Source: Streptomyces sp. TP-A0874
GTDB taxonomy: Bacteria > Actinomycetota > Actinomycetes > Streptomycetales > Streptomycetaceae
DNA: 64,000 bases
NCBI RefSeq assembly: GCF_001748085.1
Contig: NZ_BBZK01000011.1
Coordinates: forward strand, 62,001 to 126,000
Direction of reading: 5' to 3'
The position numbers and the translations under genes are program-made. Every line of letters begins with the position of its first letter. Positions within the stretch are counted from its first letter, which is position 1. This document shows, one piece after another, positions 27,474-36,274 of the stretch. Under the pieces are notes generated by a model, which did not search any database, was not told the DNA's origin, and saw only the letters and a program-made list of their open reading frames with translations.

Positions 27474-27950
27474 GTGTACCCCACGGAGAGCGGCACGAAG
27501 ACCGATGCGAAGAGCGGAAAGGCCGCGGCGCTGGCCCGTGAGATCGCGAAGTTCGGCGCGGTCGGCGGGCTGGGGATCGGCGTCAACTTCGCGGTGTTCA
27601 ACCTACTGCGCTCGATCTCCGCCCTCTCGGTGCTGCGGTGCAGCATCATCGCCACCGTCGCCGCCATCGTCTTCAACTACCTGGGGCTGCGCTACTACGC
27701 CTACCGCCACCGCGCCGGCCACGGCCACGCCCGGGAGTTCACCCTTTTCTTCCTGTTCAGCGTGGCGGGCCTGGGTATCGAGAACGGCGTGGTGTACGCC
27801 GCGACCGACTGGCTCCACCGCTACTCGTCGTTGGAGACCAACGTCTTCAAGTTCACCGGGGTCGGAGTCGCCACGCTCTTCCGCTTCTGGTCCTACCGCA
27901 CCTGGGTCTTCACCGTGCCGGGCGCACGGCAGGCGGACCGGCGCGGCTGA
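27474..27950 (+). CDS. GtrA-family membrane protein
   Basis: 158 residues, four membrane spans, PF04138. 'KFGAVGGLGIGVNFAVFNLL' is the family first helix and 'FKFTGVGVATLFRFWSYRTW' its last. GtrA-like proteins are thought to flip polyprenyl-linked sugars for wall or surface glycan synthesis. GTG start with GAAGG upstream. It converges on the GT-C-like membrane protein gene, so the two could serve one glycan pathway although they are not cotranscribed. Confidence 0.88.
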   Translation: MYPTESGTKTDAKSGKAAALAREIAKFGAVGGLGIGVNFAVFNLLRSISALSVLRCSIIATVAAIVFNYLGLRYYAYRHRAGHGHAREFTLFFLFSVAGLGIENGVVYAATDWLHRYSSLETNVFKFTGVGVATLFRFWSYRTWVFTVPGARQADRRG

Positions 27951-28090
27951 GGCGTCTCCTTCGACTCTTCGCGGGGGCCCGAGACCGGCCGCGGCACCTC
28001 CTTCCGCCATCGCGTCGCACGAGCACATCCCGGTCATGCGGCAACGCGGCGAGGCTGGCGGTCGACGTGCGTCCGGCGGAGAACTCGGGA

Positions 28091-28107
28091 CGCCTCGGAA
28101 CGAGGCG
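28091..28107. terminator. short hairpin between convergent genes
   Basis: CGCCTCG-GAA-CGAGGCG, 7-bp stem and triloop, between GtrA and the membrane glycosyltransferase-like gene. Confidence 0.35.
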
Positions 28108-28115
28108 GGCGGGAC

Positions 28116-29627
28116 TCAGCGACTCCGGTGCTGAGCCGGCGGCAGGTAGACGCGGTGGCCCCGGAAACGGCTGGACTTCGTGAGGGTCACCTCACGCCAG
28201 GAGCGGGCGTAGGCCGGCGGCCGGTCATGCGGCGCGACCATGACGCCCACCGGCAGACGGCGGGCGGCGGCCACCACCCCGGCGGGGGTGATGCTGGTGT
28301 CCGCCCCGGCGGTCTCCCGGGTGACGCAGCCGGTGTACACCGAGATGCGGACGTCCATGTGACCCGAGATCAGGCAGGGCGGCCGCAGGCCGAGCGTGTG
28401 CAGTTGGGCCGCGACCTTCTGGTACTCCCGGCGCATGTGCCGGTTGCCCTCGGTGACCCGGTTCAGCACCCCGTACTGGACGGCGAGGTGCCCGGTGAGC
28501 ACGGCGACCACCGCCAGGGCCCCCAGCGGTCGCAGACGGCCGGCCGAACCGCTGACCAGCCGCCGCAGGCAGTCGGCGGCGGGCAGCGCGAGCAACGCAT
28601 AGGTGGGCAGCAGGAAACGCGGGGCGGCGTAGTCGATCAGGAACAGGTAGGGCACCGCCATCGCGCCGGCGACCACGATCGGCACCACCACGGTGGCGGC
28701 CCTCCGGCTGCGGACCGCCACCACGCTGCCGGCCGCCACCACCAGCGGGAGGAGGAACCACCACACCGCGGTGACGGGGTCCCGCCAGGGCACGTCGCAC
28801 GGCCGGCACAGCACCCGACCGTCCAGGCTGCGCACCTGGTCGTCCACGGCCATATGCCATCCCATACCGCCCTGGATCTCGCTGGCGCGGTGCAGGCGGG
28901 CGGACAGCCCCCCGTAGTGCGTGTACGCTTCCACCACCCATTCGAGGGATCCGGCAACCACACCGGCCAGGATGACCAGCAGGATCGCCGGACGGCGCCA
29001 ACGCCGGACCGCCAGACTCAGAATCCCGAGCCCCACCGCGAGCCACACCGCGTCGGGCGGGCGCATCAGCGCCACCACCGCGATCCCCGCCGCCATACCC
29101 GCAAGTGCCTTGCGGTCTGTGCGGTCGCCCGCGGCGCGCAGGAAACAGCCGGTGGCCGCCAGCGCACCGAAGGCCGTCCAGACGTTGGGCATCACCTGCG
29201 GCGCGTAGTACAGCGTGATCCACAATGTGCTGAACAGCGCCCCCGCGGCGGCGAGCACCCCGACCGGCAGCAGCCTCCGCCAGGCCGACAGCGCCAGGAA
29301 GAGCCCGGGTCCGGAGAGGACCGCCAGGTAGATCCGGAGCGCGGTCGCCGAGGAGGTGAACGCGGCGATCGGCGCCACCAGGTAGGAGATCCCGCGGGCG
29401 CGTGGAGCGCTGAGGAAGGCGGTGGGCAGGTCCCTGCTGACCTGGCTGGTGTAGATGCTCTCGTCCCAGCCGAGCCCCGTCCCCGGCACCACCAGCAGGC
29501 ACTGCAGCGCGACGAAGACCACGCACAGAATGACCAACCAGGGGACGGTACGAGGCGTACGGGACGTCTCCAGCCGCACGTCATGCTGCGGCGCTGTCCG
29601 GGGATCGGGGGACAGCCGTTCCTGCAT
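28116..29627 (-). CDS. polytopic membrane protein, GT-C glycosyltransferase-like (PMT/ArnT superfamily)
   Basis: 503 residues with about ten to twelve hydrophobic spans. The first extracytoplasmic loop has 'GLGWDESIYTSQVSRD', the Asp-Glu pair typical of GT-C enzymes that use polyprenyl-phosphate sugars, and a C-terminal soluble domain follows the last span ('PPCLISGHMDVRISVYTGC'). Likely transfers a sugar at the outer membrane face (inference). ATG at 29627 with GAGAGG upstream; the frame is open farther 5' but without membrane character. Confidence 0.75.
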   Translation of the reverse strand: MQERLSPDPRTAPQHDVRLETSRTPRTVPWLVILCVVFVALQCLLVVPGTGLGWDESIYTSQVSRDLPTAFLSAPRARGISYLVAPIAAFTSSATALRIYLAVLSGPGLFLALSAWRRLLPVGVLAAAGALFSTLWITLYYAPQVMPNVWTAFGALAATGCFLRAAGDRTDRKALAGMAAGIAVVALMRPPDAVWLAVGLGILSLAVRRWRRPAILLVILAGVVAGSLEWVVEAYTHYGGLSARLHRASEIQGGMGWHMAVDDQVRSLDGRVLCRPCDVPWRDPVTAVWWFLLPLVVAAGSVVAVRSRRAATVVVPIVVAGAMAVPYLFLIDYAAPRFLLPTYALLALPAADCLRRLVSGSAGRLRPLGALAVVAVLTGHLAVQYGVLNRVTEGNRHMRREYQKVAAQLHTLGLRPPCLISGHMDVRISVYTGCVTRETAGADTSITPAGVVAAARRLPVGVMVAPHDRPPAYARSWREVTLTKSSRFRGHRVYLPPAQHRSR

Positions 29628-29842
29628 AGGGGGACCTCTCGGGCGTCCACGCCGGCGGAGGTGACGGCGTCTGGCCTCCACCCTCATCCGTGCCGACCGG
29701 CGGCAGCTCTCGGACTGGGCCATCCGGAGCAGCGAATTCACCGTCGGAGGGGTCGGCGGCCGGCCGTGGCCCTGAAGATCCGGCGGAGGTGGTCGGTGGG
29801 GGCCGGACCACCGCTGCACGGCCGGGACGACGAGGACGGCGA

Positions 29843-30754
29843 TCAGCCGAGGCGGCTCAGCAGGCCCTGCAGGAACTCCTCGGTGGCCGCGGGGGGTTCG
29901 GACTCCGCCCGGAGTCGCTCCATGATCGAGGAGTACCGCAGCAGGTCGCCCTCCTTGTCCAGGTAGACCGCACCGGTCAGCTGCTCCAGGTAGACGAGGT
30001 CCGGAAGGTCGTGCTCGTCGAACCGGAGGATGGTGATGGGACATCCGGCCGCAGCGGGGTCCCCGGCGCTGAACGGGGCGACCTGCAAGGTCACGTTGGA
30101 GGAGCGTGACATCTCCAGAAGGTGCTCAAGTTGGGCCTTCATCACGGCGGCGCCGCCGAACGGACGGCGCAGCACGGCCTCGTCCACCACGGCCCAGAGC
30201 CGGGGTCCGCCGCCGCGTCTCAGCGCCTCCTGACGGGCCATGCGCAACTCGACCCGACGGTTCACCTCTTCGAGTGAAGCAGTCGGATGCCCCAGTCGGG
30301 TCACGGCCTGGGCGTAGGCCTCCGTCTGCAGCAGGCCGGGCAGGAACTGGACTTCGTAGGTGCCGATGCTCGAGGCGGCCCCCTCCAGTCCGATGTGCAG
30401 CTCGAACCAGTCCTCGAGCACATCGCTGTAGGGGTGCCACCAGCCGGGAACGTTGGCCCGGCGGGCCAGCGCCAGGTAGCCGGCGCGCTCCGCGCCGTCG
30501 ACCACGCCGTAGAGGCTCAGCAGGTCCTCCAGGTCGCGCTCCTTGAAGCTCACCTGGCCCAGTTCGAGACGGCTGATCTTCGTGTGGGATCCACGGATCC
30601 GTTCGCCGGCGGCCTGCCGGCTGATCCCGGACCGCTGGCGCAGCCGGCGGAGCTGAGCGCCGAGTACGATCCGCAGGGCCGTCGGCCCCGTCCACTCCCG
30701 CTCCAGGTAGCGGCTGACGGGCAGTTGGCTGTCGGGTCGCGTCGTGGCGCTCAA
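29843..30754 (-). CDS. XRE-family regulator with DUF5753 domain (WhiJ-like), second copy
   Basis: 303 residues from TTG at 30754 (GGGAG 6 nt upstream). Helix-turn-helix about 25-80 ('LGAQLRRLRQRSGISRQAA', 'IRGSHTKISRLE'), then DUF5753 ('GWWHPYSDVLEDWF', 'LPGLLQTEAYAQAV', 'EQLTGAVYLD'). Same architecture as the 23154-24029 protein but clearly diverged. Divergent from an anti-sigma-type ATPase gene, the standard partner type, but the usual DUF397 gene is missing: the 215 bp downstream contains no such product. Confidence 0.9.
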   Translation of the reverse strand: MSATTRPDSQLPVSRYLEREWTGPTALRIVLGAQLRRLRQRSGISRQAAGERIRGSHTKISRLELGQVSFKERDLEDLLSLYGVVDGAERAGYLALARRANVPGWWHPYSDVLEDWFELHIGLEGAASSIGTYEVQFLPGLLQTEAYAQAVTRLGHPTASLEEVNRRVELRMARQEALRRGGGPRLWAVVDEAVLRRPFGGAAVMKAQLEHLLEMSRSSNVTLQVAPFSAGDPAAAGCPITILRFDEHDLPDLVYLEQLTGAVYLDKEGDLLRYSSIMERLRAESEPPAATEEFLQGLLSRLG

Positions 30755-31057
30755 TCGGGCTCCCGTGGGTGGGCTTGGGTCGGGGTCAGTCTCGCACTCG
30801 CGTCCGGCCGTGGCGCCGGGCGCCTCGATCGGCTGTCGCGTCGGCGACGGGCATCCGTATCGTCGACACGCCCGCCCCGGCGCCGTTTCGGACATACGTC
30901 CGACAGCCAGTCAAACACCTGTGCACGTGCATCTGTACTTACTGATGTGCTCACGAATGTAATTGCAGATGCGCTTGCAGCACGAGCGCCGAGCAGGGAA
31001 TAGTGGTGCCGGATGGCCCGTTCGTGACGACTGCCGAGAGGCTCCACGGAGATCGCG
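30755..31057. promoter_or_regulatory. 303-bp divergent control region with palindromes
   Basis: Shared by the second WhiJ-like gene and the HATPase gene. Contains TCGGAC-ATAC-GTCCGA (30888-30903) and the perfect 10-bp palindrome TGCACGTGCA (30922-30931) in a locally AT-richer stretch (30890-30970) with repeated GATGTGC/GATGCGC words. Candidate autoregulatory operators. Confidence 0.5.
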
Positions 31058-31594
31058 ATGACTGCACATCCCGCCGGTTCAGTAGATGACGTCGTATCCG
31101 GCAGGTCCGTGAGCCACTGGCTGGCTCGAGCCGCGCGTGAGATCCTTCCGCCGGACGCCGGCGGAGTCAGGACCACGGGGTTCGCGGCGTGTTCGCTCAG
31201 CGCTGACAAGCAGGCCGCCGGCGAGGCCCGCAGGTTCACCCGGTCCACCCTCAGCGGCTGGCAGATGGGCCCGCTGGTGGACAACGTGGCCCTGATCGTC
31301 TCCGAACTGTTGAGCAACGCCCTGCGCTACGGGCTGGCGGACACCGCACGGAACGGCGATCAGGCGGCCGTGCCACCGAGGCCGGTCCGGCTGGGCCTCC
31401 TGCACCGGGGGCAGACCGTGCTCTGCGCGGTCTGCGACCTCAGCAGTAACGTTCCGGTGCTGCGCAGCCCCGACTACCTGGCACAGTCGGGCCGGGGACT
31501 GCACATCATCGACTCGCTCAGCGAGTCGTGGGGGTGGACCACCCCGAACCCCGCGGGCAAGGCGGTGTGGGCGGCGGTTTCCTCGTCCAAGTGA
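31058..31594 (+). CDS. HATPase_c anti-sigma-factor-type ATP-binding protein
   Basis: 178 residues with a GHKL ATPase fold of the RsbW/SpoIIAB-like class: N box 'LIVSELLSNALRYG' and G box 'SGRGLHIIDSLSESWG'. Streptomycetes have many such proteins, usually beside WhiJ-like/DUF397 genes or acting in sigma-factor partner switching. About 45 extra N-terminal residues precede the domain. ATG at 31058. Partner proteins cannot be identified here. Confidence 0.88.
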   Translation: MTAHPAGSVDDVVSGRSVSHWLARAAREILPPDAGGVRTTGFAACSLSADKQAAGEARRFTRSTLSGWQMGPLVDNVALIVSELLSNALRYGLADTARNGDQAAVPPRPVRLGLLHRGQTVLCAVCDLSSNVPVLRSPDYLAQSGRGLHIIDSLSESWGWTTPNPAGKAVWAAVSSSK

Positions 31595-31956
31595 CCCGGC
31601 CGCAGCGGCGGACCGCCTCGACAGCCGCCGGCCGATTCGCTCCGCGCGATGGACGAACCCCGTCCGGTCCCGGCGCTGCCGGGTGCGGTGACATCGGCGA
31701 CGCAGCCGAGAGCACGGCTCTCCCCCGCTGCTCCGCCCCGACGGAACGGCTGCTCCGCGAACGGTGCCGCACAGGCGCCGGACGCGGTGGCATGCCATGG
31801 TGATTAACGTTCGCGCTCGCACGAGGCGCCGCCCGAGGGCGTGATACCGCCGGGCCGCGGTAGCGGTACGGAACCGCCCCGTGACGGGGCCGCCGCCCGG
31901 CAGGGCCGTAGCGGGCGCCTGCCGACGCCCGAAAGACCTATGAGGGAGAAGTAGCG
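31595..31956. other. 362-bp intergenic region
   Basis: No gene, long repeat or convincing terminator seen; frames crossing it are low complexity. Presumably holds the promoter of the aldo-keto reductase, but no -10/-35 pair stands out. Confidence 0.4.
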
Positions 31957-32787
31957 GTGACCACAGTTCCGCAGCGCACGCTCAACGACGGCCGTACAAT
32001 GCCGGCCCTGGGCCTGGGCACCTACCCGCTGCCGGACGGCGTCGCCGAGGAAGCGGTGGCCGATGCCCTGGGCACCGGCTACCGACTGATCGACACCGCC
32101 GCCAACTACGGCAACGAGACCGGTGTCGGTCGCGGCGTCGCCCGTTCCGGGGTGGCCCGGGAGGACATCCGGGTGACCACGAAGCTCCCCGGTCGCCACC
32201 ACGGTTACGAGGAGACCCTGGCCTCCTTCGAGGAGTCCCGCGCCCGGCTCGGCCTGGAGTACGTCGACCTCTACCTCATCCACTGGCCGCTGCCCCGCCA
32301 GGACAGGTACGTCGACTCCTGGCGGGCGATGCTGAAGCTCCGCGACGACGGTCTGATCCGATCCGTCGGCGTCTCCAACTTCACCCAGGAGCAGATCGAG
32401 CGCCTCGAGCTGGAGACCGGTGTCCTTCCCGCGGTCAACCAGATCGAGCTGCACCCGCTCCTCGCCCAGCCGGAGCTCCGGGAGTTCCACACCGCGAAGG
32501 ACATCATCACCCAGAGCTGGAGCCCGCTCGGCCGGGGCAGCTCCCTCCTGGACGATCCGGGCGTCACCGCCCTGGCCGAGTCGCACGGCGTCACCCCGGC
32601 TCAGGTGATCCTCCGGTGGCACGTGCAGCTGGGCGCGGTGCCGATTCCCAAGTCCGGCGACCCGCAGCGCCGCCGCAGCAACCTGGACGTCTTCGGTTTC
32701 ACGCTCACCCCCGACGAACTGGCGCTCGTCTCGGCCCGCCCGCAGCGCCGCCTCGGCGGCGACCCCGAGCACCACGAGGAGTTCTGA
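31957..32787 (+). CDS. aldo/keto reductase (2,5-diketo-D-gluconate reductase-like)
   Basis: 276-residue NADPH-dependent (alpha/beta)8 reductase. Catalytic tetrad Asp46, Tyr51, Lys76, His109 is complete ('RLIDTAANYGNE', 'TTKLPGR', 'LIHWP'); the cofactor loop 'VPIPKSGDPQRR' is present. Substrate probably small aldehydes or ketones. GTG start at 31957 with GAGGGAGAAG upstream. Located 107 bp before the transporter gene on the same strand. Confidence 0.92.
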   Translation: MTTVPQRTLNDGRTMPALGLGTYPLPDGVAEEAVADALGTGYRLIDTAANYGNETGVGRGVARSGVAREDIRVTTKLPGRHHGYEETLASFEESRARLGLEYVDLYLIHWPLPRQDRYVDSWRAMLKLRDDGLIRSVGVSNFTQEQIERLELETGVLPAVNQIELHPLLAQPELREFHTAKDIITQSWSPLGRGSSLLDDPGVTALAESHGVTPAQVILRWHVQLGAVPIPKSGDPQRRRSNLDVFGFTLTPDELALVSARPQRRLGGDPEHHEEF

Positions 32788-32894
32788 AGGACGCGTCACT
32801 TCGTCAGCCGGCGGCACCGGGCCGGTAGGCGGCCGGCGGGCCGTCGACCGGGACATCCGGCGGGAGGACACCAGGCGATGGCGGCGGAACGGGG

Positions 32895-34151
32895 ATGAGC
32901 TCGGTCGGCTTCGAGGTCCTCGCGGTCCTCCTGCTCCTGGGCGTCCTGGGGTTCGCCGTGCTGCGCCCGCGCCGCCTGCCCGAGGCGGTGGCGGCGGTGC
33001 CGGCGGCCGGGCTGCTGGTGACCGTCGGCGCGGTCTCCCCGCCTGAGGCGTGGGCCGAGGTGCGGCAGCTGCTGCCGGTGGTCGGGTTCCTCGCCGCCGT
33101 ACTGGTACTGGCCCAGCTCTGCGCCGACGAGGGCTTGTTCACCGCTGCCGGACAGTGGTTGGGCAGCGCCTGCGCCGGCCGGCCCACCCGGTTGCTGGGC
33201 GGGGTCTTCCTGGTGGCTTCGCTGGTCACCGCGGTGCTCAGCCTGGACGCCACCGTGGTCCTCCTCACCCCGGTGGTCTTCGCCACCGCCGCCCGGGCGG
33301 GCGCCCGCCCCCGGCCGCACGTCTACGCCAGCGCCCACCTGGCGAACGCGGCCTCGCTGCTGCTCCCGGTCTCCAACCTCACCAACCTGCTGGCCTTCGC
33401 CGCCTCCGGCCTCACCTTCACCCGCTTCACCTTGCTGATGGCACCCTCCTGGCTGTTCGTCATCGCGCTGGAGTACGCGGTGTTCCGCTGGGTCTTCCGC
33501 GCCGACCTGGCCGTGACCACCGCCCCGCCCGAGCGGGCGGAGCCCGTCCGGGTGCCCGTCTTCGCCCTGGGCGTGCTCGCCCTCACCCTCGCCGGCTTCG
33601 TCGTCACCTCTTTCGCCGGGCTGCCGCCGGCGTGGGCCGCGCTGGCCGGCGCGCTGGTGCTGGGCGGCCGCGCCCTGGCCCGGAAGCGGACCACGGTGGG
33701 TGCGCTGCTCGGCTCGGCCGGGCCGCTGTTCTGCCTGTTCGTCCTCGCCCTGGGCGTCGTGGTCAAGGCGGTGGTGGTGCACGGTCTGGACACCGCGGTC
33801 GGAGCCGTGCTGCCGCTCGGCCGGAGCCTGCCCGAACTCCTGACCGTGGCGGCGACCGCCGCCCTCCTGGCCAACCTGATCAACAACCTCCCCGCGGTGC
33901 TGGCCCTGCTGCCGATCGTGTCACCGGGTGGAAGCGGTCCTGTGCTGGCCGCCCTGATCGGGGTCAACCTCGGCCCCAACCTCACCTACGTGGGTTCACT
34001 GGCCACCCTGCTGTGGCGGCGCGTCCTCCACGAGCACGATGCCGATGCCGGTCTCCGACTCTTCACCCGTCTCGGGCTGTGGACCGTGCCGCTCGGACTC
34101 CTCGGTGCCACGATGGCGCTGTGGGCGATGCTGCTGACGGTCGGAGGATGA
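32895..34151 (+). CDS. ArsB-type membrane transporter (ion transporter superfamily)
   Basis: 418 residues, ten to twelve hydrophobic spans. Conserved blocks are ArsB-like: 'SLDATVVLLTPVV', 'ASLLLPVSNLTNLLAF', 'LINNLPAVLALLP' and 'GVNLGPNLTYVGSLATLLW'. ArsB pumps arsenite/antimonite out; no arsR, arsC or other ars gene is nearby, so the substrate is open. The next gene, a USP-like protein, starts 4 nt after the stop, suggesting a transporter with a cytosolic nucleotide-responsive partner. Confidence 0.85.
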   Translation: MSSVGFEVLAVLLLLGVLGFAVLRPRRLPEAVAAVPAAGLLVTVGAVSPPEAWAEVRQLLPVVGFLAAVLVLAQLCADEGLFTAAGQWLGSACAGRPTRLLGGVFLVASLVTAVLSLDATVVLLTPVVFATAARAGARPRPHVYASAHLANAASLLLPVSNLTNLLAFAASGLTFTRFTLLMAPSWLFVIALEYAVFRWVFRADLAVTTAPPERAEPVRVPVFALGVLALTLAGFVVTSFAGLPPAWAALAGALVLGGRALARKRTTVGALLGSAGPLFCLFVLALGVVVKAVVVHGLDTAVGAVLPLGRSLPELLTVAATAALLANLINNLPAVLALLPIVSPGGSGPVLAALIGVNLGPNLTYVGSLATLLWRRVLHEHDADAGLRLFTRLGLWTVPLGLLGATMALWAMLLTVGG

Positions 34152-34155
34152 CTCG

Positions 34156-34665
34156 GTGACGGCGATCGTGTGGATCGTGGAGGACACCTGGCGGGCCACG
34201 GTGGACGCCGCCCGCGCACAGGTGCCGGCGGAGGTGGACCTCGCCCTGCTCCATGTCACGGGTGACGATGTCGCCGCCGCCGCGCACGGGGCGTTCGCCG
34301 GTCTGCTCGGCCGCGGCCGGCGGGCGCCGGACCCGGGCGAGCGGGTGGCGGACCTCTCCCGGTCCGCCTCCGACGAGTTACTCGAGGCCGCCGCCCGCCG
34401 GCTGGAACGCCCCGCCGCCCGACTGCGGCGCCACGGCCGGGTGGAGCGCGTGGTGGTCGAGGCGGCCGACGGTGCCGACCTGCTCGTCTGTGCCCGGGAC
34501 GGGGACCTCCGCACGCTGGGGCCGCACAGCCTCGGGCCCGCGACCCGGTTCGTCGTCGACCACGCCCCCTGCCCGCTGCTGCTGGTGTGGCCCGAGGCCA
34601 CGCCCGGAATCGACTCGCTGCCGCCGCCTCCGCCCCGACCACCACCGCCGCCACCGGCTCGATGA
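34156..34665 (+). CDS. universal-stress-protein-like protein with polyproline tail
   Basis: 169 residues. Rossmann-like USP fold: an N-terminal strand 'AIVWIVEDTW', 'LALLHVTGDD', and the C-terminal 'GPHSLGPATRFVVDHAPCPL', which is the degenerate nucleotide-loop/last-strand region of USPs. The canonical G-2x-G-9x-GS is not intact, so ATP binding is doubtful. Last 20 residues are a run of prolines. GTG start 4 nt after the transporter stop; clearly cotranscribed. Confidence 0.75.
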   Translation: MTAIVWIVEDTWRATVDAARAQVPAEVDLALLHVTGDDVAAAAHGAFAGLLGRGRRAPDPGERVADLSRSASDELLEAAARRLERPAARLRRHGRVERVVVEAADGADLLVCARDGDLRTLGPHSLGPATRFVVDHAPCPLLLVWPEATPGIDSLPPPPPRPPPPPPAR

Positions 34666-34676
34666 CGTCTCACGGC

Positions 34677-34696
34677 CCGGCCGGTCGTCCGGCCGG
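34677..34696. terminator. hairpin between convergent genes
   Basis: CCGGCCGG-TCGT-CCGGCCGG, 8-bp stem, between the USP-like gene and the glutamate decarboxylase gene. Confidence 0.45.
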
Positions 34697-34710
34697 CGGC
34701 GGGACCTGGC

Positions 34711-36087
34711 TCAGTGGTGGAAGGCCGGGTGGCGGCGCGGCGGCGCGGCACCGGTGAGTTCGTCGAGGCAGCGGCGGAGGTCCTGGGTGAACAGCGCCAT
34801 CTTGTCCTCGCTGATGCCGTGCCGGATCAGGACCCGGTGGATGACGGTCTCCTGGCGGTTCGCCGGCAGCGGATAGGCGGGCACCTGCCAGCCGCGGCTG
34901 CGGAGCCGGTCGGACAGGTCGTAGAGGCTGAAGGACGCGGAGCCGGGGTCGGTGAGCGTGTAGGAGACCGCCGGCAGGGCGCCCCGGCCGTCGTAGAGGA
35001 GGCTGAACGGGCCCAGGCCGGCGATGTCGTCGGCGAGCCGTACGGCGGTCTCGGAGCACCGCCGCTGCACTTGGCGGTAGCCCTCCCTGCCGAGTCTCAG
35101 CAGCAGGAAGTACTGGGCGACGACCGCGCCTCCGGGCCGGGAGAAGTTCAGGCCGAACGTCGGCATGTCACCCCCCAGATAGCTCACCTTGAAGATCAGT
35201 TCCTCGGGCAGGTCCCCGGTCTCCCGCCAGATCACCCAGCCCACGCCGAGCGGCGCCAGGCCGTACTTGTGCCCCGAGGCGTTGATGGAGGCCACCCGCG
35301 GCACCCGGAAGTCCCACTCCAGTTCGGGATGGGCGAAGGGAGCGAAGAACCCTCCGCTGGCCGCGTCCACGTGGAGCGGTACGTCCAGGCCGGTGTCCCG
35401 CTCGATGGCGTCGAGTTCGGCAGCGAGTTCCTTGACCGGTTCGTAGTCGCAGGTGAAGGTCACTCCGAGGATGGCCACCACACCGATGGTGTTCTCGTCC
35501 ACGTAACTCCGCAGCTGGCCGGGGCGCAGGCCGGTGGCCGAGGGCTCCAGCGGTACCTGCCGCAGCTCGACGTCGAAGTACCGGGCGAACTTCTCCCAGC
35601 ACACCTGCACCGGCCCGCACACCAGGTTGGGCCGGTCGGCGGGCTTGCCGGCCTCCTGCCTGGCCTTCCGCCACCGCCTCTTGAGGGCGAGGCCGCTGAG
35701 CATCGCCGCCTCGCTCGACCCGGTGGTGGAGCACCCGATGGTCGCGGCGCTGTCCGGCGCGTTCCACAGGTCGGCGAGGAGGTGCACACAGCGGGACTCG
35801 ACCTCGGCGGTCTGCGGGTACTCGTCCTTGTCGATCATGTTCTTGGCGAGGTTCTCGTCCATCAGCCAGTGGACCTGCGGTTCGCTCCAGGTCGTGCAGA
35901 ACGTCGCCAGGTTCTGCGCGGCGTTGCCGTCGATCTCCAGTTCGTCGTGGAGCAGTTGGTAGACGGTGAACGGATCGGTGCTGCCGTCCGGGATCCGCCA
36001 CTTGGGAAGTGAGGCTCCGCTCAGCGTGGTCGCGTAGACATCCGGGCCGCTGTCGCTGCGGCCGCGGTCGACCGAGTGCAAAGCCAT
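34711..36087 (-). CDS. gad: glutamate decarboxylase
   Basis: PLP-dependent enzyme converting glutamate to GABA and CO2, consuming a proton. 458 residues, typical of GadA/GadB. Schiff-base Lys274 lies in 'SINASGHKYG'; 'HVDAASGGFF' supplies the PLP Asp; 'TTGSSEAAML' binds the phosphate. ATG at 36087 with AGGAGA 6 nt upstream. No GABA antiporter is adjacent. A 17-bp triple repeat lies directly upstream of its ribosome site. Confidence 0.95.
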   Translation of the reverse strand: MALHSVDRGRSDSGPDVYATTLSGASLPKWRIPDGSTDPFTVYQLLHDELEIDGNAAQNLATFCTTWSEPQVHWLMDENLAKNMIDKDEYPQTAEVESRCVHLLADLWNAPDSAATIGCSTTGSSEAAMLSGLALKRRWRKARQEAGKPADRPNLVCGPVQVCWEKFARYFDVELRQVPLEPSATGLRPGQLRSYVDENTIGVVAILGVTFTCDYEPVKELAAELDAIERDTGLDVPLHVDAASGGFFAPFAHPELEWDFRVPRVASINASGHKYGLAPLGVGWVIWRETGDLPEELIFKVSYLGGDMPTFGLNFSRPGGAVVAQYFLLLRLGREGYRQVQRRCSETAVRLADDIAGLGPFSLLYDGRGALPAVSYTLTDPGSASFSLYDLSDRLRSRGWQVPAYPLPANRQETVIHRVLIRHGISEDKMALFTQDLRRCLDELTGAAPPRRHPAFHH

Positions 36088-36099
36088 GACGTCTCCTGG

Positions 36100-36150
36100 T
36101 GTCCGGTGGATCGGCGTGTCCGGTGGATCGGCCTGTCCGGTGGATCGGCG
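36100..36150. repeat. three tandem 17-bp repeats upstream of gad
   Basis: Units 36100-36116, 36117-36133 and 36134-36150 are identical except for the last base of the second (plus-strand unit TGTCCGGTGGATCGGC plus G/C). They begin 13 nt upstream of the gad ATG, so they lie in its leader or promoter. Either a regulatory array or replication slippage. Confidence 0.85.
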
Positions 36151-36274
36151 GAACGCCTCCACTGAACCCGCTGGCCAGCTGGTCCACCAACGGCGAGGCG
36201 CGATCGGGGGACCCGCCCCGCCCCCGGCTCCCGCCCCGGGGGCTGCCTCGAGGAGTGGGAGCGGGTGCGGCGGA

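Noticed and set aside
29581..29811. DUF397 partner downstream of the second WhiJ-like gene
   Set aside because: The 76-codon frame lacks the WRKSSYS-type start and the VxVADS core of DUF397 and is Pro/Ser-rich.
28128..29966. 612-codon plus-strand frame, glutamine/glycine-rich
   Set aside because: Antisense to the GT-C-like membrane protein; composition is that of a frame shadow.
36100..36150. CRISPR array
   Set aside because: The repeats are 17 bp and directly abutting with no spacers; no cas genes nearby.
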